This document shows positions 7,423 to 15,609 of a stretch of DNA of 39,963 nt, piece after piece. A program made the translations under genes and the position numbers. Source of the stretch: Saccharibacillus sp. CPCC 101409 (lineage in GTDB: Bacteria; Bacillota; Bacilli; Paenibacillales; Paenibacillaceae); contig NZ_JAULSA010000028.1 of NCBI RefSeq assembly GCF_030518235.1, forward strand, positions 1-39,963, written 5' to 3'. The first letter of the stretch is position 1, and each line of letters opens with the position of its first letter. Under the pieces are notes generated by a model. The model had not been told where the DNA came from and did no database searches. It saw only the letters and a program-made list of their open reading frames with translations.

Positions 7423-9180
7423 CTATTCGAATTCGGGAATCGGAAACCGGAGCCGTACGGAGGTCCCCATTCCTTCGCGGCTGCTGACGGACAGGCCGTA
7501 CTCTTCGCCGTATACCGATCGAATCCGTTCGTGCACGTTTTTTAGTCCGACCGATTTGCCCGGAACGTTGTCCTCGTCCAGGGCGCGTTCGATCCGCTCC
7601 AGCGTCTCTGCGCTCATCCCGGTGCCGTCGTCGTCGATCGCGATGGACAGAACGCCGCCCCGCCTTTCCGCGGAGACGCCGATCGTTCCTTTTTTGAGAC
7701 CGCGCAGACCGTGCTGGATCGCATTCTCGACGATCGGCTGGAGCGACAGCTTGAGCACCGGCCACTCCGGACGCACGTCGGGCGCCAGATCGACGCGCAG
7801 CGTGTAGCGGTTGTCGTAGCGCACCGAAATGATATAGAAATAATTGCGCAGATGCTCGATTTCCGTCGCCAGGCCGACCCGGTCTTCGCCGAAATCGATC
7901 ACGTATTTCAACTGATTGGCGAGCGAGTGGATCATATCGGCCACTTCGCCCGCTTCTTTGTCCACCGCGTTCATCCGGATCACCTCGAGCGTGTTGTACA
8001 GGTAATGCGGCCGGATCTGGCTTTTCAGCGCATTCAGCTCCGTCTGCTTCTGCTTGATCTGGGCCACGTAGGCTTCGTCGATATGGGCTTGAAGACGCTC
8101 GACCATCCGGTTGAATCCCTGCGTCAGCCTGCCGATTTCGTCTTCGCTGTCGACCGGCGGCATCTTGTCGAGTTTGCCCGATTCGACCACGGTCATCTGT
8201 CGGGTCAGGCGGCGGATCGGCGAAGACAAACGGCGGGAGAACCACGCGCCCATCACGATCAGCGCCAGCGAACAGATCAGAATAGCCAGGTAAACGGTGG
8301 TCCGGGCGGAGAACAGCTGCTCGAACAGCGCCGTCCGATGCACGCCCGCAATCAGCCGGCCGCCCACGACCGGCACTTCTTCCTGGAGCAGCAGCAGATC
8401 GCGATCGGAGCCTTCGATCAGGCGCCTGACGGCGTCTTCGCCACCCTGGCGGCTGAAGAACAGGCGATCGGAGCCGTCCACCAGAACCAGCTCGTCTTCG
8501 CCGCCCAGCGACAGCTCGCCCAGGAACTGCCGGAACAACGAAGTATCGACATCGAAAAACAGCGTCCCGGCAATTTTCGGCTCGCGCGTCAGCGGACCGG
8601 ACGTGTCGATCAGATTGCGGGCGACGGTAAACACGCTCCGCTGCGCGCCGACGAAATACGGATCGGCATGAGACGGGAAAACAGCGAGCTTCGCGGGTTC
8701 TTTTTGCATCGCCGTCTTCCAGCTCCGCACCGGCAGTTCGTCGCTCCGCAGCCCTCGGTTCTCCCTTTCCTGGTAATAGACCCTGCCGTCGCTTTCGCGC
8801 ACGAAGTAGGCGGCGGTGAGATAGGGGTCGCTGTAAAGCACCGTTTTGAGAAAAGAATCGATCGGGGTCGCGTTGATTTGTTCGAGTTCGTTCACATTGT
8901 ACATTTGATTCCGGCGCATGCTGTCCGAGAACCCTTCGTACCGCCCCGTATACATCAGTTTGGAAATATCGTCGTACTGTCCGAAAGCGGAATTCAGGTT
9001 GTAGCTCATGTACAAAATCATCTGTTCCAGGTTGCCGGTCGTATAGCGCGTCACATAATTCGAGAACGTCTGGACCGAGAACAAACTGAGCGCAAACAGC
9101 GGAACCAGGCCGACCAGAATAAACGACGTGGAGAATTTGGCGAAAATGCTTTTGGGCAGCAGTTTGCGATAGCGCGGCAA
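7423..9180 (-). CDS. Sensor histidine kinase, YesM family
   Basis: 585 residues. Membrane helices at about 13-37 and 295-315 flank an extracellular sensing domain of some 255 residues. A HAMP segment (RRLSSPIRRLTRQM) follows, then a His_kinase domain with QIRPHYLYNTL, where His392 is the phosphorylation site, and an ATPase domain with N-box ENAIQHGL and G-boxes DDDGTGM and GLKNVHERI. It would phosphorylate the response regulator just upstream in the operon in response to extracellular sugar. Start choice: an ATG at 9201 overlaps the regulator stop as ATGA, but AAAGGAGGAG lies between it and a TTG at 9180, at ideal spacing for the TTG. I prefer TTG; ATG would add seven residues. Confidence 0.92.
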   Translation of the reverse strand: MPRYRKLLPKSIFAKFSTSFILVGLVPLFALSLFSVQTFSNYVTRYTTGNLEQMILYMSYNLNSAFGQYDDISKLMYTGRYEGFSDSMRRNQMYNVNELEQINATPIDSFLKTVLYSDPYLTAAYFVRESDGRVYYQERENRGLRSDELPVRSWKTAMQKEPAKLAVFPSHADPYFVGAQRSVFTVARNLIDTSGPLTREPKIAGTLFFDVDTSLFRQFLGELSLGGEDELVLVDGSDRLFFSRQGGEDAVRRLIEGSDRDLLLLQEEVPVVGGRLIAGVHRTALFEQLFSARTTVYLAILICSLALIVMGAWFSRRLSSPIRRLTRQMTVVESGKLDKMPPVDSEDEIGRLTQGFNRMVERLQAHIDEAYVAQIKQKQTELNALKSQIRPHYLYNTLEVIRMNAVDKEAGEVADMIHSLANQLKYVIDFGEDRVGLATEIEHLRNYFYIISVRYDNRYTLRVDLAPDVRPEWPVLKLSLQPIVENAIQHGLRGLKKGTIGVSAERRGGVLSIAIDDDGTGMSAETLERIERALDEDNVPGKSVGLKNVHERIRSVYGEEYGLSVSSREGMGTSVRLRFPIPEFE

Positions 9181-9200
9181 GAACGCTCCTCCTTTTCGCA

Positions 9201-10421
9201 TCAGGACTTGGGACGGCCGGACGATCGGTAATCCTGGGGAACCTGTCCGTACTTTTTCTTGAACATATCGCTGAAATGCCGGACGTTGTTGTAGCCGACG
9301 CGCTCCGCGATCTCATAGATCATCAGGTCCGACTCCAGCAGCAGCTCGAGCGCTTTCTTCATTCGCGTTTCCGTTACGTGCGTTTTGAAGTTCCGGCCCG
9401 CGTGTTTTTTGAAAAAACTGCTGAAGTAATAAGGATTCATGTAGAAATCGGCTGCCATCGTTTCCAGTGTGATCGCTTCGGCGTAATGTTCGTCGATGTA
9501 AGCGTGAATGCGCTCCGCAATCCGGTTCGCTCCCGCGGCGTTCTTCCCGGCAAGCGCTTCCAGCGCGGAGCGGTAAGATTCTTCCGCCAGCCCGGGATGA
9601 GCCGCTTCTTCCCCCACGCCGCACGCAACCCGAAGTTTCAAATAAAGCAGGATTCTGTCGGTCAGCTCCCCGGTCATGCGCAGCAGCGCTTCTCCGCTTT
9701 CCTGCTGGGTCAGCACGACAAAACGATCTTCTTTTTGAAAAAGCAGTCCGCGCAGCGGATATTCGCTTTGTTCCAGCGTTTCGCGGATCACGTTGGACAA
9801 AGCGAAGCGGGCCAGGCTCCGTTCGCTCTCGCGCCAGCCCGATCCGTCGAACGGTTCGCTGATTTCGAGCGCGAAAACGGCGCAGGGTCTATCCGGGTCG
9901 ACCGCGCCGAGCTCCGCGAGCGTCGTCAACGCCTGCGCGCTGCCGCCGCACAATCCGGCCAGCAGCAGCTCGATCGTTTGAATGCGGTCTTTCTTCTCGT
10001 AGTAATCCAGCTTTTCCCTCGTGCGTTCGCCGGCGTTTTGTTCCCGTATGGCGCGCGCGGCTTTGGACACGACCGATTCGAGCTGATGCTTGTCGATCGG
10101 CTTGACCAGGTAATCGAGCGCCCCCAGCTGCAGCGCTTGGCGCGCGTAATCGAATTCCTGGAACGCGCTGATGAACACGACTTTGACTCCTTTTCCCTGC
10201 CGTTTCAACTCCTGCATGATCTCGATGCCGCTTCCTTCGGGCATGCTGATATCGCTGATGACCAGCTGCGGATCGCGCTCGCGGATCTGCTGCCGGAGCT
10301 CGCCGCCGTCGCCGGCTTCGCCCACAATGCGGAATCCGAGCTCTTCCCAGGGCAGCAGCTTTTTTAAGCCGCGCAGAATAATCGGTTCGTCGTCCGCCAA
10401 CAGCAGCCGGATCAAACTCAT
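9201..10421 (-). CDS. Response regulator, YesN/AraC type
   Basis: 406 residues. The receiver domain covers about 1-120 with acidic pair Asp10-Asp11, phospho-acceptor Asp57 (LVISDISMP) and Lys107 (DYLVKPID). A middle linker follows, then a C-terminal AraC-type double helix-turn-helix (ITLETMAADFYMNPYYFSSFFK; MIYEIAERVGY). It probably activates the adjacent sugar-transport operon once phosphorylated. The ATG at 10421 overlaps the TetR gene stop as ATGA, with GGGGGAG upstream, so translation is coupled. The 37 extra in-frame residues upstream have no start signal. Confidence 0.93.
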   Translation of the reverse strand: MSLIRLLLADDEPIILRGLKKLLPWEELGFRIVGEAGDGGELRQQIRERDPQLVISDISMPEGSGIEIMQELKRQGKGVKVVFISAFQEFDYARQALQLGALDYLVKPIDKHQLESVVSKAARAIREQNAGERTREKLDYYEKKDRIQTIELLLAGLCGGSAQALTTLAELGAVDPDRPCAVFALEISEPFDGSGWRESERSLARFALSNVIRETLEQSEYPLRGLLFQKEDRFVVLTQQESGEALLRMTGELTDRILLYLKLRVACGVGEEAAHPGLAEESYRSALEALAGKNAAGANRIAERIHAYIDEHYAEAITLETMAADFYMNPYYFSSFFKKHAGRNFKTHVTETRMKKALELLLESDLMIYEIAERVGYNNVRHFSDMFKKKYGQVPQDYRSSGRPKS

Positions 10422-11026
10422 GGATACTCCCCCTCTTCCTGATCTTCCGCGCGAAGTCCCTGTACCCGGAACAGCAGAGCAAACTGCCGGGCGAGAAACT
10501 GCGGCGAATACGGCATGTCGTGATGCAGCCACGAAGCGATGGTGCCGATCAGCGCGGACGAGCCGAACCAGGTCGCCACGTCTTTTTGCACGCCGTGCCG
10601 CGACAGATTGTTCTGCGCGGCGCCGTCGCCGATCTTGCGCACAAACACGTCCCGGAGCCGTTCGTGGAAAATGGGCACGCGCCGGGAACCGATCACCACT
10701 TTGTAGAAATCGGCGTTCTCCGCGATATGTTCGAGCAGTCCCAGCAGGATCACGTCCTCGCTGCCTTTTTTCTTCTCCTGGACTTTGCGGGTCAGCGCGC
10801 GTTCGATATCCACCACCATCTCTTCGGCCATTTTCTCCAGCATATCCTGGATATCGCGATAGTGCAGGTAAAAAGTGACCCGGTTGATCGTGGCGCGCTC
10901 GGCGATCCGGTTCACCGTGATCTTGTCGACTTCCGTTTCTTGAAGCAGATCGATCAGCGCATGCTTGAGCAGGCTTCGGGTGCGCAGCACGCGGGGATCG
11001 ATTTTGGTTTTGTCGGATTGTGTCAT
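10418..11026 (-). CDS. TetR/AcrR family regulator
   Basis: 202 residues. The N-terminal helix-turn-helix is at about 15-60 (LLKHALIDLLQE, ITVNRIAERATINRVTFYLHYRD). The C-terminal half resembles the TetR_C_7 type found with drug or stress genes. It is divergent from a DHA2 efflux gene; the 223-base gap holds several TGTCG-containing boxes, one of them just downstream of a promoter -10, so repression of the efflux gene and self-regulation are likely. Unusually, its 3' end overlaps the response regulator start as ATGA, so it may be co-transcribed with the sugar-sensing pair. The ligand is unknown. Confidence 0.9.
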   Translation of the reverse strand: MTQSDKTKIDPRVLRTRSLLKHALIDLLQETEVDKITVNRIAERATINRVTFYLHYRDIQDMLEKMAEEMVVDIERALTRKVQEKKKGSEDVILLGLLEHIAENADFYKVVIGSRRVPIFHERLRDVFVRKIGDGAAQNNLSRHGVQKDVATWFGSSALIGTIASWLHHDMPYSPQFLARQFALLFRVQGLRAEDQEEGEYP

Positions 11027-11055
11027 CGTTTAGCTCCCGTTTATTTTTCTGGTTT

Positions 11056-11074
11056 ACACTTTTCTACGAAGTGT
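11056..11074. promoter_or_regulatory. Palindrome near the tetR start
   Basis: ACACTT, seven bases, AAGTGT; it runs into TGTCGATTAA, the same box that recurs at 11190. It lies 30-48 bases upstream of the TetR start, a fitting place for autorepression. Confidence 0.45.
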
Positions 11075-11146
11075 CGATTAATCAAATTTTAAACAACGTT
11101 TTTTACGGTTGTGCAAACTAATTTACGGTTTCTGTAAAAGTGTCGC

Positions 11147-11176
11147 TTGTAAGCGGCGGTTTGTCGTGACTATAAT
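11147..11176 (+). promoter_or_regulatory. Probable sigma-A promoter of the efflux gene
   Basis: TTGTAA (11147-11152), 18-base spacer, TATAAT (11171-11176). It is 73 bases upstream of the transporter start and overlaps two TGTCG boxes (11141 and 11162). Confidence 0.5.
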
Positions 11177-11189
11177 CTTGTTTATGCAA

Positions 11190-11205
11190 TGTCGATTATC
11201 CGACA
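11190..11205. promoter_or_regulatory. Candidate TetR operator
   Basis: TGTCG, ATTATC, CGACA forms a 16-bp dyad starting 14 bases after the TATAAT box, a blocking position for a repressor. The half-site TGTCGATTA is shared with 11072-11080. Confidence 0.55.
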
Positions 11206-11249
11206 CGTTGTAAAAAAAGTCTATACACAGATGAGAGGATGGAGAGAAA

Positions 11250-12737
11250 TTGAGCAGTACCGCAGCAAACGACACCGCATCGGCCAAAAAAGGCCCGATC
11301 ATGTTCATCATGATCCTCGGCGCTTTCCTGGCAACCCTGAACCAGACGGTGATGAGCGTCGCTACGCCGGAGCTGATGAAAGACTTCGACATCACGGCCG
11401 CGACCGCGCAGTGGCTGACGACCGGCTACCTGCTGGTCAACGGGGTGCTGATCCCGATCACCGCTTACCTGATGCAGAAATTCTCGACGCGCCAGCTGTT
11501 CCAGGCCTCGATGATTATTTTCCTGGCCGGCACGATCGTGGCCGCCATGGCGAACGGCTTTCCGGTCCTTCTGACCGGCCGCCTGATCCAAGCCGCCGGC
11601 GCGGGCATTATCATGCCGCTGCTGATGAATGTTATCCTGGCCTTGTTCCCGCCGGAGAAACGCGGTTCGGCTATGGGCCTGGTCGGTCTGGCGATTATCG
11701 TCGCCCCGGCGATCGGACCGACGCTGGCCGGTTACGTGCTGGAGAATTATTCGTGGGAAACGATGTTCTACGGCATGATTCCGCTGGCGGTTATCGTGAT
11801 CGCGCTGGGCTTCATCTATCTGCGCAACGTCGGCCAACGCATGAACGTCAAGTTCGACGCCGTCAGCGTGATTCTGTCCACGATCGGCTTCGGCGCGCTG
11901 CTGTACGGCTTCAGCCGGGCGGGCAGCCTGGGCTGGTCCAGCTCCGAAGTTCTGTCCATGATCGCGATCGGATTGATCGGCCTGATCGTCTTCTCCTGGA
12001 GACAGCTGAAGATGCAGGCTCCTCTGCTCGATCTGCGCGCGTTCAAATTCAGCATGTTCTCGCTGACGACCGTCATCAGCATCGCGGTTACGATGATTAT
12101 GTATGCGGACATGATGCTGCTGCCGCTGTATCTTCAGAACGCCCGCGGTTACACCGCGATCGAATCCGGCCTGCTGCTGCTGCCGGGCGCGCTCATTATG
12201 GGCCTGCTGATGCCGGTCACCGGCCGCCTGTTCGATAAGTTCGGCGCCAAATGGCTGACCGTGTTCGGCATGGCGATCGTGATCGGCACGACGCTTGGCT
12301 TTATCAACCTGAGCGATACGACCAGTTACACGTACCTGGTACTGATGTCCACCGCGCGGCGGATCGGCATGGCGTTCATGATGATGCCGCTCCAGACGGC
12401 CGGCCTGAACCAGCTGCCGCCGCGCTTGAACGCGCACGGCACCGCGATCAGCAACACGACCCGCCAGGTCGCCGGAGCGATCGGCACTTCGCTGCTCGTT
12501 ACCGTCATGTCCGACCGCGCGAAGTCCCACGCGGCCGATATGATGGCGAGCGGCGCGGACCCGTCGACCCTCGCGACGCAGGCCCAGATCGCCGGCATCA
12601 ACGACGCTTATGTCGTCATTGTCGGCATCGGCGCGGTCGGCCTGCTCCTGTCGTTCTTTATCCGTAAAGTAAAGCGCGGCACGGATGAACCTGTGCATGT
12701 AAACGTCGAAGCCGGCAAACCGGTTCAGGCGCGTTAA
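11250..12737 (+). CDS. MFS drug efflux transporter, DHA2 (EmrB/QacA) family
   Basis: 495 residues with about 14 hydrophobic segments, the DHA2 count. Motifs include the first-helix LNQTVMSVATPELM, the antiporter motif C (GLAIIVAPAIGPTLAGYVLENYSW split around residues 145-170) and motif A-like GRLFDKFGAKW. Such proteins export drugs or dyes using the proton gradient. The start is TTG 11250 with GGAGAG just upstream; no ATG fits. It is divergent from the TetR gene, its likely repressor, and is followed by a strong terminator. Substrates cannot be read from the sequence. Confidence 0.92.
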   Translation: MSSTAANDTASAKKGPIMFIMILGAFLATLNQTVMSVATPELMKDFDITAATAQWLTTGYLLVNGVLIPITAYLMQKFSTRQLFQASMIIFLAGTIVAAMANGFPVLLTGRLIQAAGAGIIMPLLMNVILALFPPEKRGSAMGLVGLAIIVAPAIGPTLAGYVLENYSWETMFYGMIPLAVIVIALGFIYLRNVGQRMNVKFDAVSVILSTIGFGALLYGFSRAGSLGWSSSEVLSMIAIGLIGLIVFSWRQLKMQAPLLDLRAFKFSMFSLTTVISIAVTMIMYADMMLLPLYLQNARGYTAIESGLLLLPGALIMGLLMPVTGRLFDKFGAKWLTVFGMAIVIGTTLGFINLSDTTSYTYLVLMSTARRIGMAFMMMPLQTAGLNQLPPRLNAHGTAISNTTRQVAGAIGTSLLVTVMSDRAKSHAADMMASGADPSTLATQAQIAGINDAYVVIVGIGAVGLLLSFFIRKVKRGTDEPVHVNVEAGKPVQAR

Positions 12738-12749
12738 GCTGTAAAATAC

Positions 12750-12790
12750 AAAAAAGAACGGATCTGCTTCGGCAGATTCGTTCTTTTTTT
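12750..12790. terminator. Strong bidirectional terminator
   Basis: AAAAAAGAACG and complement CGTTCTTTTTT enclose ATCTGC-TTCG-GCAGAT; a stable UUCG-capped hairpin with A and T runs on both sides. It serves the efflux gene and the convergent MmcQ-like gene. Confidence 0.92.
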
Positions 12791-12847
12791 GCTGTGCCGG
12801 GCGCGGAAATCCCCACAAACCCGCTGCTGCGGCGCCGGTCGCTTTTT

Positions 12848-13210
12848 TCAAAAATCCGCTTCCTGCTCCCGCTTCTTCTTCGGAATCTTCGGCTTGGTCA
12901 GATCGAAGCTGTGGCGGACCAGATCGAAAATATCTTCTTCGTCCAGCCCGCCGTCCAGGATCACCGTGTTCCAGTGTTCTTTATTCATGTGGTAAGCCGG
13001 CTTGACGTCTTCGTGCAGATCGCGCAGCATGGCGGCCCGCAGCGGTTCGCATTTCAGGTTGGCGCACCAGTGCCCCTCGCGGTGGTAAATAAAAGCGAAC
13101 GATTTCTTGCTGCCGGTATGCCGCATCACGGTCCAGGTGTCGGAGAACGGATAGTCCTCGTAAGCGCCCATGTACGTCAGGCAGTGCGCGATGATTTGTT
13201 CTTTGTCCAT
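12848..13210 (-). CDS. MmcQ/YjbR family protein
   Basis: 120 residues of the MmcQ/YjbR (DUF419) family, single-domain proteins with a double-wing fold and no agreed activity. Visible family features: the N-terminal YPFSDTWTVMRH, FAFIYHREGHWCANLKCEP, PAYHMNKEHWNTV, and DEEDIFDLVRHSFDLT near the end. Start ATG 13210 with AAAGGAG upstream; the ATG at 13231 lies before that ribosome site and is rejected. Monocistronic. Confidence 0.85.
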   Translation of the reverse strand: MDKEQIIAHCLTYMGAYEDYPFSDTWTVMRHTGSKKSFAFIYHREGHWCANLKCEPLRAAMLRDLHEDVKPAYHMNKEHWNTVILDGGLDEEDIFDLVRHSFDLTKPKIPKKKREQEADF

Positions 13211-13296
13211 CTTTTCGCCGCTCCTTTCCAATGTCCGGAATAACTTTCCACCATTATATCAAACATGCGTTCGCGCCAAAAGAGTATTTAGCCGAA

Positions 13297-13326
13297 AACA
13301 AAAAGCGCCCGCCGAGGCGGACGCTT
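13297..13326 (-). terminator. Terminator after the quinone reductase gene
   Basis: Stem AAGCG-C-CCGCC (13303-13313) with GGCGG-A-CGCTT (13316-13326), one C/A mismatch; on the minus strand it continues into TTTTTGTTTT. Confidence 0.8.
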
Positions 13327-13354
13327 GAAGAATTATGCAGTGTTATAAATAGGA

Positions 13355-13936
13355 TCAGAAAACGCTCGTGACCGTTTCGTCCACCTGGCGCAGAATATCG
13401 GCGTAGCCCGCTTCGTCCAGATAGCCGATGCTGCCAAACAGCAGATGGCCGACGGATTCGATGCCGACGAAGTCGAGGATGCCTACGGTTGCGGTGGCGC
13501 GCAGAGCGTCGCTCATGCCGATCCGGTCGTAAATAGCCGCCGGCGTGCCGTGCGTGTTGATGATAAGTCCTTTTTTGCCGGACAGCATCTTGACGATGCC
13601 GTTGTCCCCGCTGCGGTATGCGAAGTTGTACGCAAACACGCGGTCGATATAGCCTTTGAGGATCGCCGGAAGTCCGGTCCACCAGATCGGATAAATAAAC
13701 GTTACGGCATCCGCCTGGGTAATCAGTTCCTGTTCGGTCTTGATATCCTGCGGCGTGTCGCCGACTCTCATTGCGGCGGTGTCCTGCGGCTTCAGCACCG
13801 GCTGGAAGTCCAGTTCGTACAGGTCGCGGACGATGACTTCGTGGCCTTGTTTCTTCAGCGCGGCGGCGGTGGTGTCGAGAATGGCGCGGTTCAGGCTTTC
13901 GGTGTTCGGGTGGGCGTAAACGATCAGGTGTTTCAT
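13355..13936 (-). CDS. Flavodoxin-fold NAD(P)H:quinone oxidoreductase
   Basis: 193 residues of the Flavodoxin_2/NQO1-like family (KefF, MdaB, YwrO relatives). Markers: N-terminal IVYAHPNTESLNRAI, which binds FMN phosphate; FIYPIWWTGLPAILKGYIDRVF at about 81-102; and the INTHGTP loop. It would reduce quinones by two electrons using NAD(P)H, protecting against quinone or electrophile stress, in the cytoplasm. Start ATG with GGAGG upstream. Its leader holds two copies of the palindrome that also covers the promoter of the neighbouring MarR gene, so MarR control is likely. Confidence 0.88.
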   Translation of the reverse strand: MKHLIVYAHPNTESLNRAILDTTAAALKKQGHEVIVRDLYELDFQPVLKPQDTAAMRVGDTPQDIKTEQELITQADAVTFIYPIWWTGLPAILKGYIDRVFAYNFAYRSGDNGIVKMLSGKKGLIINTHGTPAAIYDRIGMSDALRATATVGILDFVGIESVGHLLFGSIGYLDEAGYADILRQVDETVTSVF

Positions 13937-13992
13937 GGCGGGTAACCTCCGTTAAGTTGAGTTTTTGAGCGAGCGTTATAACTTTCCAATCA

Positions 13993-14006
13993 TATAGACA
14001 TCTATA
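13993..14006. promoter_or_regulatory. Candidate MarR operator 1
   Basis: TATAGACATCTATA, a perfect palindrome apart from the central CA, upstream of the quinone reductase. Same core ATAGA-N2-TCTAT as the sites at 14033 and 14515. Confidence 0.65.
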
Positions 14007-14032
14007 CATTTGATGAAAACAAACCTAAATAT

Positions 14033-14046
14033 CATAGATATCTATG
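14033..14046. promoter_or_regulatory. Candidate MarR operator 2
   Basis: CATAGATATCTATG, a perfect 14-bp palindrome between the MarR stop and the quinone reductase start, 40 bases centre to centre from operator 1. Confidence 0.65.
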
Positions 14047-14078
14047 TAAACACTGAAACCGGATTTGCATCCGGTATT

Positions 14079-14501
14079 TCAAAATCGGTCCTGCACGTTC
14101 TCCAGCAGTCGTTCCAGCTCGATTCCTTCTTCTGCGGACAATCCGCCGTACAGCGTCTCGTTCAGCAGATCGGATACTTCGCGGAACACCGGCTCCAGCT
14201 CTCTCCCCTTCGGCGTAAGACCGATCAGCGTAACGCGCTGGTCTTCCCTGCTCTTGCTTCGCTTGACGTAGCCGAGCTTCTCCAGCTTGTTGACCAGAAC
14301 GGTCAGCGTCGGCTGGGTGCGATTGATCGCTTCGGCCAGTTCGGTGACGGACAACTCGTCTTTGCGGTACAGAAACATCAGTACGCCGCCGTGAGACGGG
14401 ACAATCCCTTCGATCCCCCGCTTCTCCAGCTCGCTTGTGATCAGCTTCTGCGCCTGATCGTTGATTCGGCTGATTAAAGCCGCTGCGTTGTATCGGTTCA
14501 T
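14079..14501 (-). CDS. MarR family transcriptional regulator
   Basis: 140 residues, the usual MarR size. Winged helix-turn-helix at about 45-105: ELSVTELAEAINRTQPTLTVLVNKLEKLGYVKR, then the wing SREDQRVTLIGLTPKG. I start at ATG 14501. No ribosome site precedes it, and the predicted -10 ends only six bases upstream, so the transcript may begin at the ATG (leaderless); the open frame to 14573 would cross the promoter. Its probable targets are its own gene and the downstream quinone reductase, both carrying ATAGA-N2-TCTAT. No CxxC pair is visible; it is cysteine-free as read, so a thiol switch is unlikely. Confidence 0.9.
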   Translation of the reverse strand: MNRYNAAALISRINDQAQKLITSELEKRGIEGIVPSHGGVLMFLYRKDELSVTELAEAINRTQPTLTVLVNKLEKLGYVKRSKSREDQRVTLIGLTPKGRELEPVFREVSDLLNETLYGGLSAEEGIELERLLENVQDRF

Positions 14502-14507
14502 GTTTGA

Positions 14508-14536
14508 AGAATAACATAGATGTCTATGTATTTCAA
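14508..14536 (-). promoter_or_regulatory. marR promoter overlapped by MarR operator 3
   Basis: On the minus strand TTGAAA (14531-14536), 17-base spacer, TATTCT (14508-14513). The spacer is filled by ACATAGA-TG-TCTATGT in plus orientation (14514-14529), the third copy of the operator. Confidence 0.65.
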
Positions 14537-14643
14537 GAGAGAAATTCTTTTTTTTAAAAATGATCGTTCCCATCGGTGCCGCCCGCCAAACAGACCGTGC
14601 GGTTCGCAGCGGAACCGCCGGCCCCGGCGAGCCTGCCTTCTGT

Positions 14644-15456
14644 CTACACCGGAACCCTGTCCAGCAAAGCCAGCATTTTCCGCACGGTCAGCAGCACGCC
14701 GTTCTCGTCGTTCGACCGGGTCACAAACGCGGCCGCGGCTTTGGTATTCTCGCACGCATTGCGCACTGCGAAGCTGAACTCGGCGATATCCATCAGCTCC
14801 ACGTCGTTCTCGCCGTCGCCGAAAGAGAGCGTTTCTTCCTTCGCGACGCCGAGCATTTCCTGGAGCTTCATTACCGTTTCGCCTTTGTGCGTGCCGGACG
14901 CGGTAATATCGAGCCAGTCGGCTTCCGAGTCGACGATATAGATTTGCCCGTGCATCGTCCGCTCCACATGCAGCCGAACCGCGGCGCTGCGTCCGGCGGG
15001 ATCGTATACCGTAATCTTGACGAACGGTTCTTCGATCTGTTCGAACGAACTCGTCCGGCTTACTTCGCGGTACGAATTCTTCACGATCGCATAGTCCGCC
15101 TCCCCGATGTCTTCGCGCACATAAGCGGATGCTCCGGTGCAGGCGATGACGACCAGATTGGGATCGAAATCCAGAATTTCACGGATCGAAGCCAGCGCAA
15201 GCTCGCGTTCCAGCGAGAACGTCCGCACAGTCCGGCCGTCCCGCTTGATCCGCGCCGCGCTGTCGCCGAGTATCCAGATTCCTTCGCGTCCGGCGAACAG
15301 CTCCTCCACCCGCTCGCATTGTTTGCCGGTGCAGGCGGCAAAAGCAACGCCTTTCTTTTTCATTTCCTCATACACGTCGTCGAACAAATCGCCGTCGAAC
15401 GATCCGCCGCTGTTCAGGAATGTACCGTCGAGATCCGTTACCACCAGTTTGAACAT
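14644..15456 (-). CDS. Cof-type HAD-IIB phosphatase
   Basis: 270 residues. HAD motif I is VTDLDGTFL with nucleophile Asp8 and Asp10; motif II is the Thr in FAACTGKQ; motif III Lys and motif IV GDGENDVELM come near 190-225. The IIB cap lies in the middle. Family members dephosphorylate sugar phosphates, pyridoxal phosphate or flavin nucleotides; the substrate cannot be read here. Start ATG with ACGGAGG upstream. Two small palindromes with TTTATAAA cores precede it (15490-15513). Confidence 0.88.
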   Translation of the reverse strand: MFKLVVTDLDGTFLNSGGSFDGDLFDDVYEEMKKKGVAFAACTGKQCERVEELFAGREGIWILGDSAARIKRDGRTVRTFSLERELALASIREILDFDPNLVVIACTGASAYVREDIGEADYAIVKNSYREVSRTSSFEQIEEPFVKITVYDPAGRSAAVRLHVERTMHGQIYIVDSEADWLDITASGTHKGETVMKLQEMLGVAKEETLSFGDGENDVELMDIAEFSFAVRNACENTKAAAAFVTRSNDENGVLLTVRKMLALLDRVPV

Positions 15457-15489
15457 TCGTTCCGCCTCCGTTTTATAGACTCTCGCGTT

Positions 15490-15513
15490 CTTTATAAAGA
15501 TGGTTTATAAACC
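15490..15513. promoter_or_regulatory. Twin TTTATAAA palindromes upstream of the HAD gene
   Basis: CTTTATAAAG (15490-15499) and GGTTTATAAACC (15502-15513), both perfect palindromes, two bases apart, 34-57 bases before the start. They may form tandem operators or an AT-rich promoter; a clear -35/-10 pair is not resolved. Confidence 0.35.
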
Positions 15514-15609
15514 TTGGATTTACTTTACCGCGTGGAACGCGTTTCATGTCAAGCCGGATATTACAGGAGGAACGAAAGGCCGAGTCGGCGAGGAAGGCGG
15601 AAGAATCGT

